Part shown: positions 22,643 to 35,300 of the stretch, piece by piece
How the letters are laid out: each line of letters opens with the position of its first letter
Position numbering within the stretch: the first letter of the stretch is position 1
Assembly: GCF_049243985.1 (NCBI RefSeq)
Contig: NC_135370.1
Location: 41,901,255-41,965,254 of the forward strand
Direction of reading: 5' to 3'
DNA length: 64,000 nucleotides
DNA from: Paroedura picta
Taxonomy: Eukaryota > Chordata > Lepidosauria > Squamata > Gekkonidae
Translations under genes and position numbers: made by a program
The notes under the pieces: model-generated
Told to the model about the DNA's origin: nothing
Seen by the model: only the letters and a program-made list of their open reading frames with translations
Databases searched by the model: none

Positions 22643-22900
22643 AGCCAGCTTGGTGTTGTTGTTAAGTTCGACAGCCTCTAATCTGGCATACCAGGTTCGA
22701 TTCTGCGCTCCCCCACATGCAACCATCTGGGTGACCTTGGGCTCGCCACGGCACTGATAAAGCTGTTCTGACCGAGCAGGAATATCAGGGCTCTCTCAGC
22801 CTCACCCACCTCACAGGGTGTCTGTTGTGGGGAGAGGAAGGGAAGGCAATTGTAAGCTGCTTCGAGACTCCTTTGGGTACAGAAAACTGTTCTTCTTCCT
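22643..22900 (+). mobile_element. CORE-type SINE
   Basis: AGCCAGCTTGGTGTTGTTG head, CCAGGTTCGATTCTGCGC box B, CORE and tail as in the other copies. Confidence 0.87.
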
Positions 22901-22944
22901 CTTTAAACAAATGACAGCACTGATCTTTCTTTGGTGAAGAGTGC

Positions 22945-23420
22945 CCATTAGGCATGTGTAAAAAAAAAATCGATATTTTTCAAGTTCAGGTATATTGGGC
23001 CTGAAAAATCGGTATATCGGTATAATGCAATGTACCCGAATACCAATATTGGTTTGGCAATGTTTGAGCATATAGAATATATTCGGCTCCATGGTACCCT
23101 ACAGGAGTATGAAAGTCAATGGCAAAGCTAGCCTTAGTCTAGTCAGTGATCTGGTGGGGACAGGGTTTGAGATAGAGGCGTCAAAATAACCCCCAAGTTT
23201 CAAAAAGATTGGGTTGGTGGTCCAATTCTATGGGCACCCAAAGAAGGTGCCCCCATCCTCCATTGTTTCCAGTGGGGAAAATAGCTAGGGAGCAGTACGA
23301 GCCCAGCAGAATGTCCCAGAGAATCTCTGCAGTGCCCCCCCCCCAATCTTGTTGAAACTTGGGGGCTCTTTTGAGAAGTCGCTCCAGTAGTTGCACTGCA
23401 AATCTGACGCCTCTACCGCA
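22945..23420. repeat. Relative of the 16205 tandem-unit repeat
   Basis: GCGTCAAAATAACCCCCAAG, AAGATTGGGTTGGTGGTCCA and CACCCAAAGAAGGTGCCCCC match the unit words of 16310-16860. A second unit, partly inverted, follows at 23280-23420. An AT-rich part (22960-23080) precedes it. Confidence 0.5.
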
Positions 23421-24984
23421 AGCCTTACCCCATGAGACCCCTGAACAGTCTTTGCCTAGATCTGCCATTGACTCTAATGGAGACAAATATATTTAGTATT
23501 CCTGAATATTCAGCATGAACTATATTAGTAACCAAATACAGATTAGAGAATCGTTATTTACAAATGTATATGCTGCTCATCCCCAAGGGTTCAGGGCTGT
23601 AGGGAGGCCAGCTTATCGATACTTACTATATTTGTAAGCCTCAACCTAGTCTAGAAAATGAAAAAACAAAGCAGGGGGGGGGGGTCCTAAACCAAACGCA
23701 CATGCCCAATGTCCACAGACATAGTAAGGATTGTCACATGCACTTTGGAAGATGCAACCTGCCCATTGAAAACCATCTATTGCATGTCCACATTTCATGT
23801 ACAGGCTGCCTTTGCAAAAGTTCAAACCAGATTTATGGAACTGGAGGATGGTGCTAGGTTTTCTCTTTCTGAGCTTCTATTGAGTCAGGAGAAATGACGC
23901 AACCTGTAAGCAAGGCACGCAGACTCTCCACTCCCAAGTGATCCAGGTTCATATGAGACACAAACAGGATGCTCTTGTTGACTTCTCTGTCTCTTCACCA
24001 CCATCAAGACACCTGGATCGGTGGGACTCATTCCACATATCACTTTCCATTTCTGTCACCTGTCAGAACTCTATTAAATACCTTGCACACAACCACCCCC
24101 ACAAACAATACAGAACTACCAGATCCCTGAAAATTATCAAAACACTTCTTGAAGAGGTAGGGATGGCCTTCACTGCCATTGCAAGCCCTTCCTTACCAAG
24201 AAGGGCCACGGCCTCTGGCTCCGTGACAGAAAATGTTTAGCATGCAGAACGTTCCAGGTTTAACTCCGAGCATATTCAGCTTAAGGATCAGGCAGCAGGT
24301 AGACAGTAGCTGCCAGTCAAGAGTAGGTGTTTCTGAACTTCACGTTACATTGCACACATACTGCATGTGCACACGCTCGCTTTAAACGAAACCTGGACAA
24401 ATATGGGGTTTGAGTGACATGTTCAGCTATACATGCATTGCATATTACATAAGGATTGTGCAATGTTCATAAAGAAAACTCATGCATACATTGGATCTAT
24501 ATTCCATGTTAACTAGTGCACGGGGCAGTTTAATGTGCTGATGGAGTGAGAGGTGCAGCTTGCAAGTCAGTTATTTTGCAAGATTTGAGATCCCTGGCAT
24601 TTTGATGCTGAAGATATTTTTTGCAGAGGAATAAGTAGTGGGAACTTCTTCCTCTGCCAAGTTTCCTACTTTGGGATAGGGGGTTGTTTTATGGGGCTGC
24701 ATTCAACAATGGTATCTCATTTCACTACCATGCGCTGACCCAACTCTACATCCTGACAGATTTATGTAATCATCACAGACAATCAGCTGTTCATCATAGA
24801 CCCACATCAATGAAATCATTCCAGTTCATAGCAACTGAGCACTTTCCTGAAATATTGTGAAAATTGTGGGGGCCAATGCTCGGAAATTAAACATATGGCT
24901 GCTCAGTTACTGAGAAACACTGATGAGGATTTATCTCAGAGGTGCAACAGATGAGACCCTCTGCATGTTGGAGAAATTCAAATG

Positions 24985-25207
24985 AGTAGCCGTGTTGGTC
25001 TGAAATAGCACAATAAAATCAGAGTCCAGTAGCCCCTTTAAGCCCAACAAAGATTTATTCAAGGCATGAGCTTTCGAGTGCAAGCACCCTTCTTCAGACT
25101 ATGATCATGTGAGGAGATCATAGTCTGACGAAGAGTGCTTGCACTCGAAAGCTCACGCCCTGAATAAATCTTTGCTGGTCTTAAAGGGGCTACTGGACTG
25201 ATTTTAT
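24985..25207. repeat. Foldback repeat of an unclassified family
   Basis: AAGATTTATTCAAGGCATGA and TTTCGAGTGCAAGCACCC are mirrored by GTGCTTGCACTCGAAAGC and CCTGAATAAATCTTTG around a centre at about 25108. Arms are about 90 bases. A one-sided leader (GTAGCCGTGTTGGTCTG) is on the left only. Partial relatives: 1683-1730, 6145-6275, 41565-41662, 42838-42915 and 60655-60715. Confidence 0.8.
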
Positions 25208-25599
25208 GTTGGAGAAAGGTCATTATAGGGTACAGTGCCCCCAAAGCATGATTTTTATTCAAATCCACAACACCTACGTTTTATCTATATTGTGTAAGCT
25301 ATAAAAGAAAATCACCAAGTAGTATCTTAACAGTAGTAGGTAGACTCATTAAGGTGCTTTTTTCCAAGGGCTTGTATTAGCACTTTTTAAATACTGCAAC
25401 ACCTTGCTCCTCTGGAATACAAGAGAACACAGAGGCCTACCTTCAAAAACCTAGCAAATCTGGGTGAAGGCCAAGGTAATTGGTAGACTACTGGCATACA
25501 CAGAGTACGTGAAAAATAGCAACTCTAGAAGAAAGGTATTTTCTCCCTGACATTCTAATTTTATATATACAGCAAGACAAGACATAATATGGTGCAGTT

Positions 25600-26066
25600 C
25601 CAGAAGGCCTGGACCATATCTTTCCCAGAAATAGTCCCCAGCTGTAGAGAAGTGTGCCTGGCCTTGCCCTGGGCTAGGGCCTTTTCGGTCCTGGCCCCAA
25701 TCGTGTACAATGAGCTCCCAGGAGAAATGCAGGCCTTAATGGAGCTTTTGCAGCCCCATAGCCTATAAAACGAAGCTCTTCCACCAGGTCTTTTGGCTGA
25801 AGCCGGAGTCAGGAAGATCTTGGGACCCTCCCCGCAAGATGACCTTTGCCCTCTCATCTACCTCCTATGTCCCCGAGGCACCACCATCTTGGGGCTGGCT
25901 GGAGGGTGAAGGGAAAGGTTTTTATCACTGCTGCCGGGTTATTTATTGAGTTATACTGGGTTTTAGTGATGGGTTTCATCAGGGATTTTATTATGTTTTG
26001 TGACCTGCCACAAGCTGTCCGGAAGTGATGGGATATAAATGCAAAAATAAATAAATAAAATAAAGA
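25600..26066 (+). mobile_element. L2-type LINE 3' end
   Basis: GGCTAGGGCCTTTTCGGTCC, ACGAAGCTCTTCCACCAGGT, then TGTGACCTGCCACAAGCTGT and an AAATAAATAAATA tail. Confidence 0.83.
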
Positions 26067-27934
26067 ATGCCCCCTGGAATTTTAACTTTTTGATTACACC
26101 TATGCATAGCCTAAAATGATGATTTTTTTTAAATAACAGAATTCAGGGTTTAAGAAAAAAGTAGTAAAATTATTCTACAAAACCTACTAAAGAATGTCTC
26201 AGATTTACACAGCCTTTCTATGAAAGAATATAAAGCCAGCTCCAAGTTTATTTTCAGACAATTGGCCAGGATGGTAATGAAAATAGTTACTACAAGAGCA
26301 TTTGTACAATTAAGACAGTGTCCAGAAATTCCATACGGTAAGGAAGACTCTACATAGACTGCAAATCATCTACAACCATTACTCGATAATTGTGAACAGC
26401 AAAATTATGCATGCAAATATTAGCAAATGCAGGACTCAGGTTGGCAGCTGCAAAGAAAGTCACAGGGGCTGAAAGACATTTTATAAAAAGAATCCAGGTC
26501 ACTAAGTATAATTCTTCAGGGGGATGGGGGGGGGGGAGAGAGAAACACAGAATCTAGATACCGATATAGGCTTGTATACATACATTACAGATTTCCACAC
26601 AAAGTGTCTTAACTAGCATGAGAAATTACAGCTACCGTCCGGTAAACTGACCCTTCTACATTTCAGTTGACGCTGGGTCGTCTGCCATTTGTGGCCCCAT
26701 AGCTAATTAAGGCAAACTCTGCTTAAGCAAGTGGATCCAAGCACTAATTTAACATACACAAAAAGAATACCACGGCGTGGCGGGCTGTGCTAACAAGTGG
26801 ACCTGCTGTTACAAGGGTGGTGGGCTGCAATGGGGAGGCCCATTGAACACGGCCTCCTCCCACTAGTGCCCCCCAAGTGGCTCTGCGCAGCATAGCTGAA
26901 CAGACTCGCGACACTCGTGTCACGAAGGTTGGTGTTGCAGAGCAACACCAAAGAGTCAGGACAACCCTGAGCAGCAGCATCTACACAATGGCTAAGAAGG
27001 TTGGATTAGCGCATTTCAGGTAAGCACAGGGTAGTTAGAAAATCACTCCACACTGTCCATCCATTAGCCACAGGCTATCTTAACTCGGATGTTTCGCTCA
27101 AATCCACTCATCCTACAACAGGGGTATAAATTAGGGCTGAACGGTGAAAGGGTTTGCCTGGGGGTCTAGTTTATACACCACTAGAAGACACAGCTGTCTT
27201 GGCACCGTTTCAGAGTCCTTGTTGAGATCACTGTAGTCGTAAAGAGGAACTCCTTCACCTAGCAAGCTCCGTGGGTCTATTTTCATGCAGCAGAGCACAG
27301 GGGGGAACAGACTGTGCCAGTCTCGTTAAGGAAGCCAGGCGTTTGTTTACCGGGCTGCAAAGATAGTGCTGGAATTTCCGAGTGAAAACATTACGCCCAC
27401 TAAAAGGTGGCCGAGTAGGAAGCCTTTCCCCCTTTTACACATCTAGAAGCATTTCAAGTCTCTTAAACTTAAAGGAAGCGGTGGGTTGCTCTACAGAGGT
27501 GCATGATTAAGTCTTAAACAGATTAAAAAACAGCTCTAAGAAAGATCTGTTAAATCATCTTCATTTTGAGCATATTCCGCCAGGCTAGATTTCAGTAAAT
27601 CTACTGAGGATTCAGCAGGACACAAATCCAGGAGCTGGTTTTGTTTAAGATGGCACAGGAGAAATCGACTAGGCATTTAGAATTGGGCAGATGTGCAGCG
27701 TCAGCTGTTTTCGTGTCCTACCACAAGCCTGCTGTTCCATGGCTGGCCTCGAAGGGCGATTCCAAACGGCAGGGGGGCCCACTGCGCTGCAGAGGATGAG
27801 CTGAACCCTGTTTAGAACCCTGACATAAAATACGATTGTGTATCTCCTCTAATTGATCCTGAGAGCATAACCCAAAAATAGTTTCTTTCAAGTTCTAACA
27901 TCAATATGCATAAAGAATGGCACACCTCTAAGAG
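26067..27934. other. Repeat-poor stretch downstream of GCA
   Basis: An unusually repeat-poor 1.9 kb directly after the minimal GCA 3' end. It may include a longer GCA 3' UTR on the - strand. A G-rich run lies near 26525. Confidence 0.35.
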
Positions 27935-28120
27935 CTACTGTAAAATATGAACACTTGTTTATTGTTGAACTTACACACTAAAAATCAAAGGTATTTTATA
28001 CAGAAGATACGCGTTAGCGGGCAGAATTGTGGAAAAGTCAGTGGCAGCCTTGTTTTCACAGCATCCATTCGTTTCCTCAAAACAGCTGGGTCCTCTGGCC
28101 CTCTCTTCCACAGCTGGCAC
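27935..28120 (-). other. GCA: GCA 3' UTR, minimal form (inferred)
   Basis: Runs from the GCA stop to just past the first AATAAA on this strand (complement of 27958-27963). The non-repetitive stretch beyond it, down to about 26070, could be a longer alternative 3' UTR; another AATAAA lies at the complement of 26247-26252. No transcript data are available. Confidence 0.45.
27958..27963 (-). terminator. GCA: AATAAA poly(A) signal, candidate GCA 3' end
   Basis: TTTATT on the + strand, about 160 bases after the GCA stop codon. It is the nearest canonical signal. Confidence 0.4.
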
Positions 28121-28147
28121 TCAGATGGCCATAGTGCACTGCAGGAA
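28121..28147 (-). CDS. GCA: GCA last coding exon
   Basis: After acceptor CCTTTGCAG it encodes FLQCTMAI and TGA. The human protein ends FLQGTMAI, so this short exon is recognisable although only 27 coding bases long. Confidence 0.95.
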   Translation of the reverse strand, partial: FLQCTMAI

Positions 28148-31100
28148 CTGCAAAGGAAGCCCATCGAATGCCATTAGAACCACCGATATTCAGCGCAGGC
28201 TGCATGTTTTGCTCGGGATCGTAAGCAGCTCTTGCCAAGAACAACTGAGGCAGCACAACTCAGGTTGACTTTTTAAAAGCAAAGCTGCCCTCTAGATCAG
28301 TGTTCCCCAACCCCCGGGCCACAGCCTGGTACCGGGCCATGGAGTCCTAGGTACCGGGCCACGATGGGGGGGGAAGGGAGTTGTTTTCTAGTGCTCCTAA
28401 AATTTTCATCAGAAAACTTGAACAAGGCCCATGAGGGGGGGGGGATCTCCTGAATTGTTGTCTCCCCCCCCCCCTGCAGCTTTCATATCAAAGACTAGAC
28501 TAGCCTTTCTCAGATTTTTTACAGTTGAGAAACTCCTTCAAGCTTCAAGAAATTCCAGAAGTGGCACAGTCATGCAGAATAGGGTTGGGAAGCATAGCTG
28601 AGTACACACACACCTAGGGCCCCTCCCCTTCCCACACCCTCCAGGCCCATCATTGGCTGTTATGGAAGGGGAGAGGGCGAGTCAATGTGACCATATTTGG
28701 TCATATCATCTGATAAATATTTAACATTTTTTTTAAATATATGAAAAATTAATTAGCTCCCACCCATTCAAGAAACCCCTCCAGGGCCATCAAAACACAC
28801 TGGTTGAGAAAGCCTGGTCTACAACTTTTACTTAAAATGGAAACCAAGAAAATGACATTCCATCAGAAATAGCTCAAATTTTAGAGTGCTTTCATGTGTC
28901 AAGGAATTATGCAGAAAAGTCTGAGGGGAAAGCAGCATTTTGCATGAGTTAAATGCCCCAGGGCTGCTGATGAATTATGAATATTCCTCTCTGAGGAACT
29001 GGTTACGTAACTCTGTAAACTAAGGGCCAATGTTTGCATACCTTAGAAATGATTGTGCCCAAGATAAAGAATACTTTCGATCTTGAATACAAAGCTTCAG
29101 ATTACTATGCTAGCAAGACACTGATTTGGGGTATTAGTACAAAAAAACAAGGCAATGGCCACAGCTGTTAAAAGACCAAGCCTGGTCACAGCAGATGCTA
29201 CAGCTTGAAATTTCTGAAGCTAGAAATACAGTTTGTTGTTGCAGATGGATTACCCCCCCCCCCAGCCCTTGCATGCAAAACCACCTTAGTTAAGACTTCA
29301 TTGTATACAGTTAAGTGTATAAAATTATTACTGAGGCTACTACTACAAATTCCAGAATGAAGCTGTACAGTCATACTGTCAAGCTGGGAGCCAGCTTGGT
29401 GTAGTGGTTCGGAGTGCGGACTTCTAATCTGGTGAGCCGGGTTTGATTCCCCACTCCTCCATGTGCAGCCAAGCGGGGTGGACCTTGGGCTCGCCACAGC
29501 GATGATAGCTGTGCTGTAATTTCAGGGCTCTCTAAACCCACCTCCCTCACAGGGTGTCAGTTGTGGGGAGAGGAAAGGGAAGGCGATTGTAAGCCGATTT
29601 GAGACTCCTTCGGGTAAAGTAAAGTAGCATATAAGAACCAACTCTCTTCTTCTTCACCTCATAACTTGGTGGTAACCCACAGTTCAAATAATATAGGCAG
29701 CTATATAACTTGGGACAATAATTCTGCTGCACATTACCAGTCATTACATGATGCCTATTAAGCATCCTGTCAGCTCACTCCCATATTCTGTGAATGAGGT
29801 TACTAGGATCTCAAGCAATACATGAACAAGTGTGGTATGCAAATATTTTAAATACATTGAGTAGAAAAGCAGAGGAACCAAACAGAGGAGACCTTAGTGT
29901 AGGGAGTCCTATGCACTGGATGTTGAGAGTTCACACCCAATGGACTGTGAGAATGCTTTACAAACTCCTGAAAATGCTGCAGGCACATTCCCAAAATCAG
30001 ACTACCAAGTTACATTAAGCATCTCTTGTCAGGGCACCTTCTAAGTTGAATAACCAGTTTTTGCTACTTACATCATCATATACAAGATTCACAATGCCCT
30101 GCTGCATGCTGTCTCGTCTTCTGAAGAAATCTAAAATAGATAAGTTTCTGTTAAAATATTGTGCTTTAAAGGTATCCCCTGTGCAAGCATCTAACGTTTT
30201 CATGGCAGACTCAATCCGGGGTGGTTTGCCAGTGCCTTCCCCAGTCATTACCGTTTACCCCTCAGCAATCTGGGTACTCATTTTACCCACCTCGGAAGGA
30301 TGGAAGGCTGAGTCAACCTTGAGCGGGCTGCTGGGATTGAACTCCCAGCCTCATGGGCAGAGCTTCAGACTGCATGTTGCTGCCTTACTACCCTGCGCCA
30401 CTTAGGACTGGACTAATTTCAAACACGGATGTGACCACATTGAACTATCTCAGCCTGCAAAGGACCACTCCTTTCTGAAGGACACCTGTTGTCTGAATGA
30501 TTAATACTCCTTTATTCCATTCATTCCGCTGTCACAGAAAATGGATACTTCACTCATTGTAGCGGAGACCTCTTTGAATATTGTTCCCTGAAATGGCTTT
30601 TCAAGCCTACAGCGTTGGTAACTATAATTAAAATATCACATTCACATTTGGAAATTTGAGTCTGAATGCTGACTACTTGGAATTAGCAGGTGTCATGATA
30701 TTCTGCATGGTGTTCTGCATTATAATGGAGAAACAGAAAGAACTGGGAGTAGGACGCTGTGACGGTCCTGACATCAACCCTCATTCTGAAGTTATGAGAA
30801 GGGACAGACTCATTATTTGCCCAAAATAAACTCACCAGTCAAAGCCCGAAGCTTCACGCAACAAGCCACGTAGTCGTCAAAAAAGATCCTGCCATTCTTG
30901 CTGTAACGTTTGACGATCGCAATTAATGTCTGTGGACTTAGCCTATAACCTGGAGAAAGTTTTTAAAAAGTTTATAAGGTTTTGGGGGCTAGACGTCGAG
31001 ACGATTCCTAGACGTCACAAAGCATGGCAACCGAAAGGAAAACCCTGGCAGCCGACAAAATGGGCATATTACTAAAATAAAGCACCTGAATAGGAAAGGG

Positions 31101-32279
31101 ACGGCTTTCCTCACTGATAGCTCTACCGTTGCTTTTGATTCTCCTAGGATATCACTCCTGTGGGACTCTTCCAGGGCAATCCTATGCAGACTTATTCCAG
31201 CCAAAGACTTGAAGTCAATGGGGATGCTGGACCTTGCCAAAGAGAGGTTTCTTTTAACACCTGTCCTCCAGGATGTCCCGCTATTATTTAGCTCTGAGTG
31301 CTGTGCTGCATTCTCTTCCCTCTACTGGCTGCCGAGCAAATTTATTGGCAACCCACCAATAGGACCCAGAAGTTACAAGGATAAGTTATGAAAATAATAC
31401 CATCTTCAATGCACAGCCTACTTTCACGCAAACCATTCTACACTCAAATTTGCAACACGGCCTGAAAGAGCTCATCAAAAGCACTTCAAAATGATATGGA
31501 CAATAAGAGGGCATTAAGATCTAGTCAACAGAACTTGCTCAGGATCCCCAGCTCTGGCCTGGTGGAATGCTCTGCCCCATCAGATCCCTACAGCACCTCA
31601 GACAGTTCCATGGGGCTTGTAAAACAGAATTATTTTGCCAGGCCTACAGCGGAGGCCTAAAAAATCTAATCTGCTGGCCTCCCTGTCAGAATCCACCAAC
31701 CAACTCAAATGGCAATCTCTTTAACCCCCCCCCCCCTTTCGCATGATAGAAAGCAATGTTCTAATTCTTGTTTGAATGCCTATATCTTAAATCTCTATTT
31801 TTATACGACAATTTTATGTTTTTACCTCTACTGTAATCCACCCTGAATCTCAAGAGAGAGGGTGGAAAAGGTCACTCTAAATGTTTTAATGGAAATGCTG
31901 CCAAGGTCCACGTATACAACATCTAGCTTCCGCCAAGAGCTTGTCTTTAACAGGCCTAAAAACCATCAATTGTGTCATGGTGTTGCCTTACCCATCGCTA
32001 CGATGACTTGAGTCAACTCGTGCAGTTCTACGGTGCCACTTCGGTCTTGATCAATCAGCATGAAGTTTTGTTTCCAAGCACTCAGAGCGGCCCAGAGCTC
32101 TTTAAATTCATTGAAGCCCATTTTCCCAGTATTATCTCTCTGAGGTCAGCTAGTTAACGAGAAAAAAACTTGACAGAATGCTCAAACGGCTATTAATAGA
32201 TAACACTGTCGTTTCCCCTCAGAACTGCTGGTGTTCAAAAGCTTGCTCACGGTTATTCAAAAATATATATATATTATAT

Positions 32280-32345
<66 letters not shown>

Positions 32346-35300
32346 ACATACATATATATACATATAGATATAGATAGATATAGATAGATAGATATAGATA
32401 GATAGATATATATCACCGCCTCACTTGTTCCGGGTCTCATTATATTGATGCTCTGATCCACTACAGTGGAGAGTCTTTGTGCGGAAAAAGGATTCTACAC
32501 TGGGAGGCAAAGATAGCTAGAGAGTAGCAGGAAGCTTCAAAGTTTGTTCTAAAGCAACACGATGCCAAATATGGCAACCCAGGTGAAAGAACAGGTGTCC
32601 ATCCTATCTAACTGTACTAACTTAACAGCTCACTTTGCCTTACTAAGGCCCTCTTCCTTGAGGCCCCTCAGAGTTCCAGGAACGCAGAGGTTGAGCTGTA
32701 GCTTCCTTTTTCGTTATAATCTGTCATTTGGTACGTAGCTTTGTCTTCAATGCTTTGGCAGCTGCCAGTACATTTTCCTTCACATATATGTATCACTCGA
32801 CCATAAAAGAAACCCAGATGAAAGCCACAAAACTACCCTTTCTTGTGGCCTCACTACTGATTACAAGGAATCTTGAAAGGGATTTTTGTTGTTGCTGCGG
32901 TTTTCAAGAGGAATTTGAACAGCAGGCAAAGGACAGACCCTCACCTGACACACGACTGTTGGAGTAGACATCAGCGGGAGCTTAACTTCTCTGGCCTATC
33001 CTAGAACTCTGCTTCACCTCATGGTAATGGCAAGATACTAACTTGGTCTGAACGACTGTAATAAAGTCTGATTGACTGATTGATTGAATGGCAAGACACT
33101 TCTACATGGGGAACACCCTACCACCAGAGACGCTTGGCTGTTAGATGAATGCAATTGCTGGAAGCAACCCACTGTAAGGCAGATCCATGTGGAAGCTTAT
33201 GAGCAGAAACCAGAATACGGGTCACAAAACTATAATAATAATCACAGAGGAATTAAAAGATGCCTTATGCTGGATGTCCTGGTCTATGGCTTCCATTATA
33301 TGGAACAAATCAAGCTAAGGCCTAATCAAAGACCCCACCCACTTTCCTATTTCCTTTATTCTGGAGAGTGCAACAGATTCTCATCAGGGTAAGGAACAGC
33401 CAGAGAATTTAACAGGCCGCAGCAGAACATGCAGCAGAAGTACTGAAAACTTGAGGAAAAGAAGTACTACTAAGCAAGCTTTGAAACACTGAATCCTTTC
33501 TTGGACAATCCAAGCATCCTATCCTATTAACACTAGACCCAGAACAAAGGTTCTGAAATGTATCTGTTGAAAGCTATCTTGCAAGCTTGCATATGCTGAC
33601 CCACCAGCGAGGTTTGGCTGCACCCTAGCCCTAATAATTCAGACCACATTGGTTTAGTCTTCTCCCCCCCACCACTCAATTAAAGTAGTGCTGCGGTCTA
33701 GAATAGAGGTCTGGATCCTACATCTTTTCTCTGCAGATGCTGCAGAGCCCGCTTCCTCTGAGCTAGGGGCTCACCGGAAAGCAGAGGCACTCCCTCTGTG
33801 GCACCCAGAAAGAGATGTGCACAGAGCAAAGGCACACATGCCAAGCCGGAGAGGTCCTAAATTCCCTTTGAGGCCAGTCTCTAAATCCCGGCACTACCGA
33901 CCACAACCCAGCTATACTAAAACACTATGCAGTTGTTTCATCTGGCCATTGTTACCAAAACAATGGCCATTGTTTCCAAAAAGGATACATCCAACATTGA
34001 TATCATAATTCTGCAGGTCTCCAAGCTGAAGGCTGAAATTACAAGCAAAGGCAGCATTACTACAAAGCCAAGGGGATGGATCTCAGCTTTAACACCCGTT
34101 TGTCTGTCCTAATTAGCAGCATAGTGACGTTTGTAAAATCTAACAAGTACAATTATACAATGACTAATTTGTTGAAAACAGATATATTAAGGTTATATAC
34201 GAAGGATGAGGAAAAAAATTCTTGTTTTGCCAATCTATCACGATCTGCGCAATTTGCATGCAAACAGAAATTCTGTCAAAGTTTATTCCAGAATAGCACT
34301 GCCAGCTGAATGTACCAGAGGGTCATCCAAAGAGTCAAACCATTCTGAAATCAATGAGTTTAGAATGGCATAGATCAGCTTAGGATGGCATAGTTAGAAG
34401 ATAAATACAAATGGGCATGAATTTGGAACTATGATAATGCTTCCTCGGTTGGAAGATGCATCTTCAAGCAATTTCTGGCATGCTCAAAAGCAAGCTAAAT
34501 TCCTTATCAGAAGGATCAGGAGGTAGAAATACAAACAAATATTATTGTCCAAATGTTTCTGAAAACACAGCATACCTTTACCAATCTTTGAGGACATAAA
34601 TTATGGCTTGAGCTGCCTTCTGAACATTTTCATAGCTTCTAGGGGAAATGAAGTCTTATATGCTAAACCGGTGTATATGCAGACTATGAAATGTCCTTTT
34701 TAATTACACAACAAGGCTAATTTTACAATATATCATGGTTATCCCAACCATCCCATTTCAGTCATACACACAATGTTAATGTTACAATACGCATCTCGTT
34801 GATGAAGTCTTTAGATGTTTTCTCTGGAGATGTTGATTTTTTAAATTTTTATTTTGGTTTGAATTAAAAGCAAACAGAAAATAGTTCATGCAGATTTCAA
34901 GGGGCAATTAAGTCTTACGAGTGTAAGTCCCAGTGATTCCAGACTGTGTTAGACATCTCTGTAGCTCTTCAGCATCCACTTCACCATCCTATAAAGTGAA
35001 TGCAGACATGTTTGACGTTCAGGGACACAAACCAGCTTGAGCATACAAGACAAAGGGTAAGTGAATCGTAGCCAACTAACATCTAGCCTGACTGGCAAAC
35101 CTGGAATCCTGAACAAGAACGCCTCATCTAAGAGTCTGTCATACTGAGATTATACTGTGCATAGAAAATCAGAAAGTTTAAATATTCTTAACTTAAAGTG
35201 AAGTATATTTTAATTTGAGAGGATAGGGATACTTCACAGTAACAGACCTTTCACATGAAGCTGCTAGGTATTTGATTGCGATGCTGAGCTTTTTACATTA

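Larger units (their letters stand above)
21066..25600. other. Intergenic between KCNH7 and GCA
   Basis: Holds the CR1, CORE-SINE, 16205-like and foldback repeats listed. The remainder, notably 21100-21800, 21900-22640 and 23420-24980, shows no gene or known repeat. Confidence 0.4.

Noticed and set aside
29389-29500. tRNA-like sequences with A and B boxes
   Set aside because: They are SINE heads: CORE and tail sequences follow and the same unit recurs many times.
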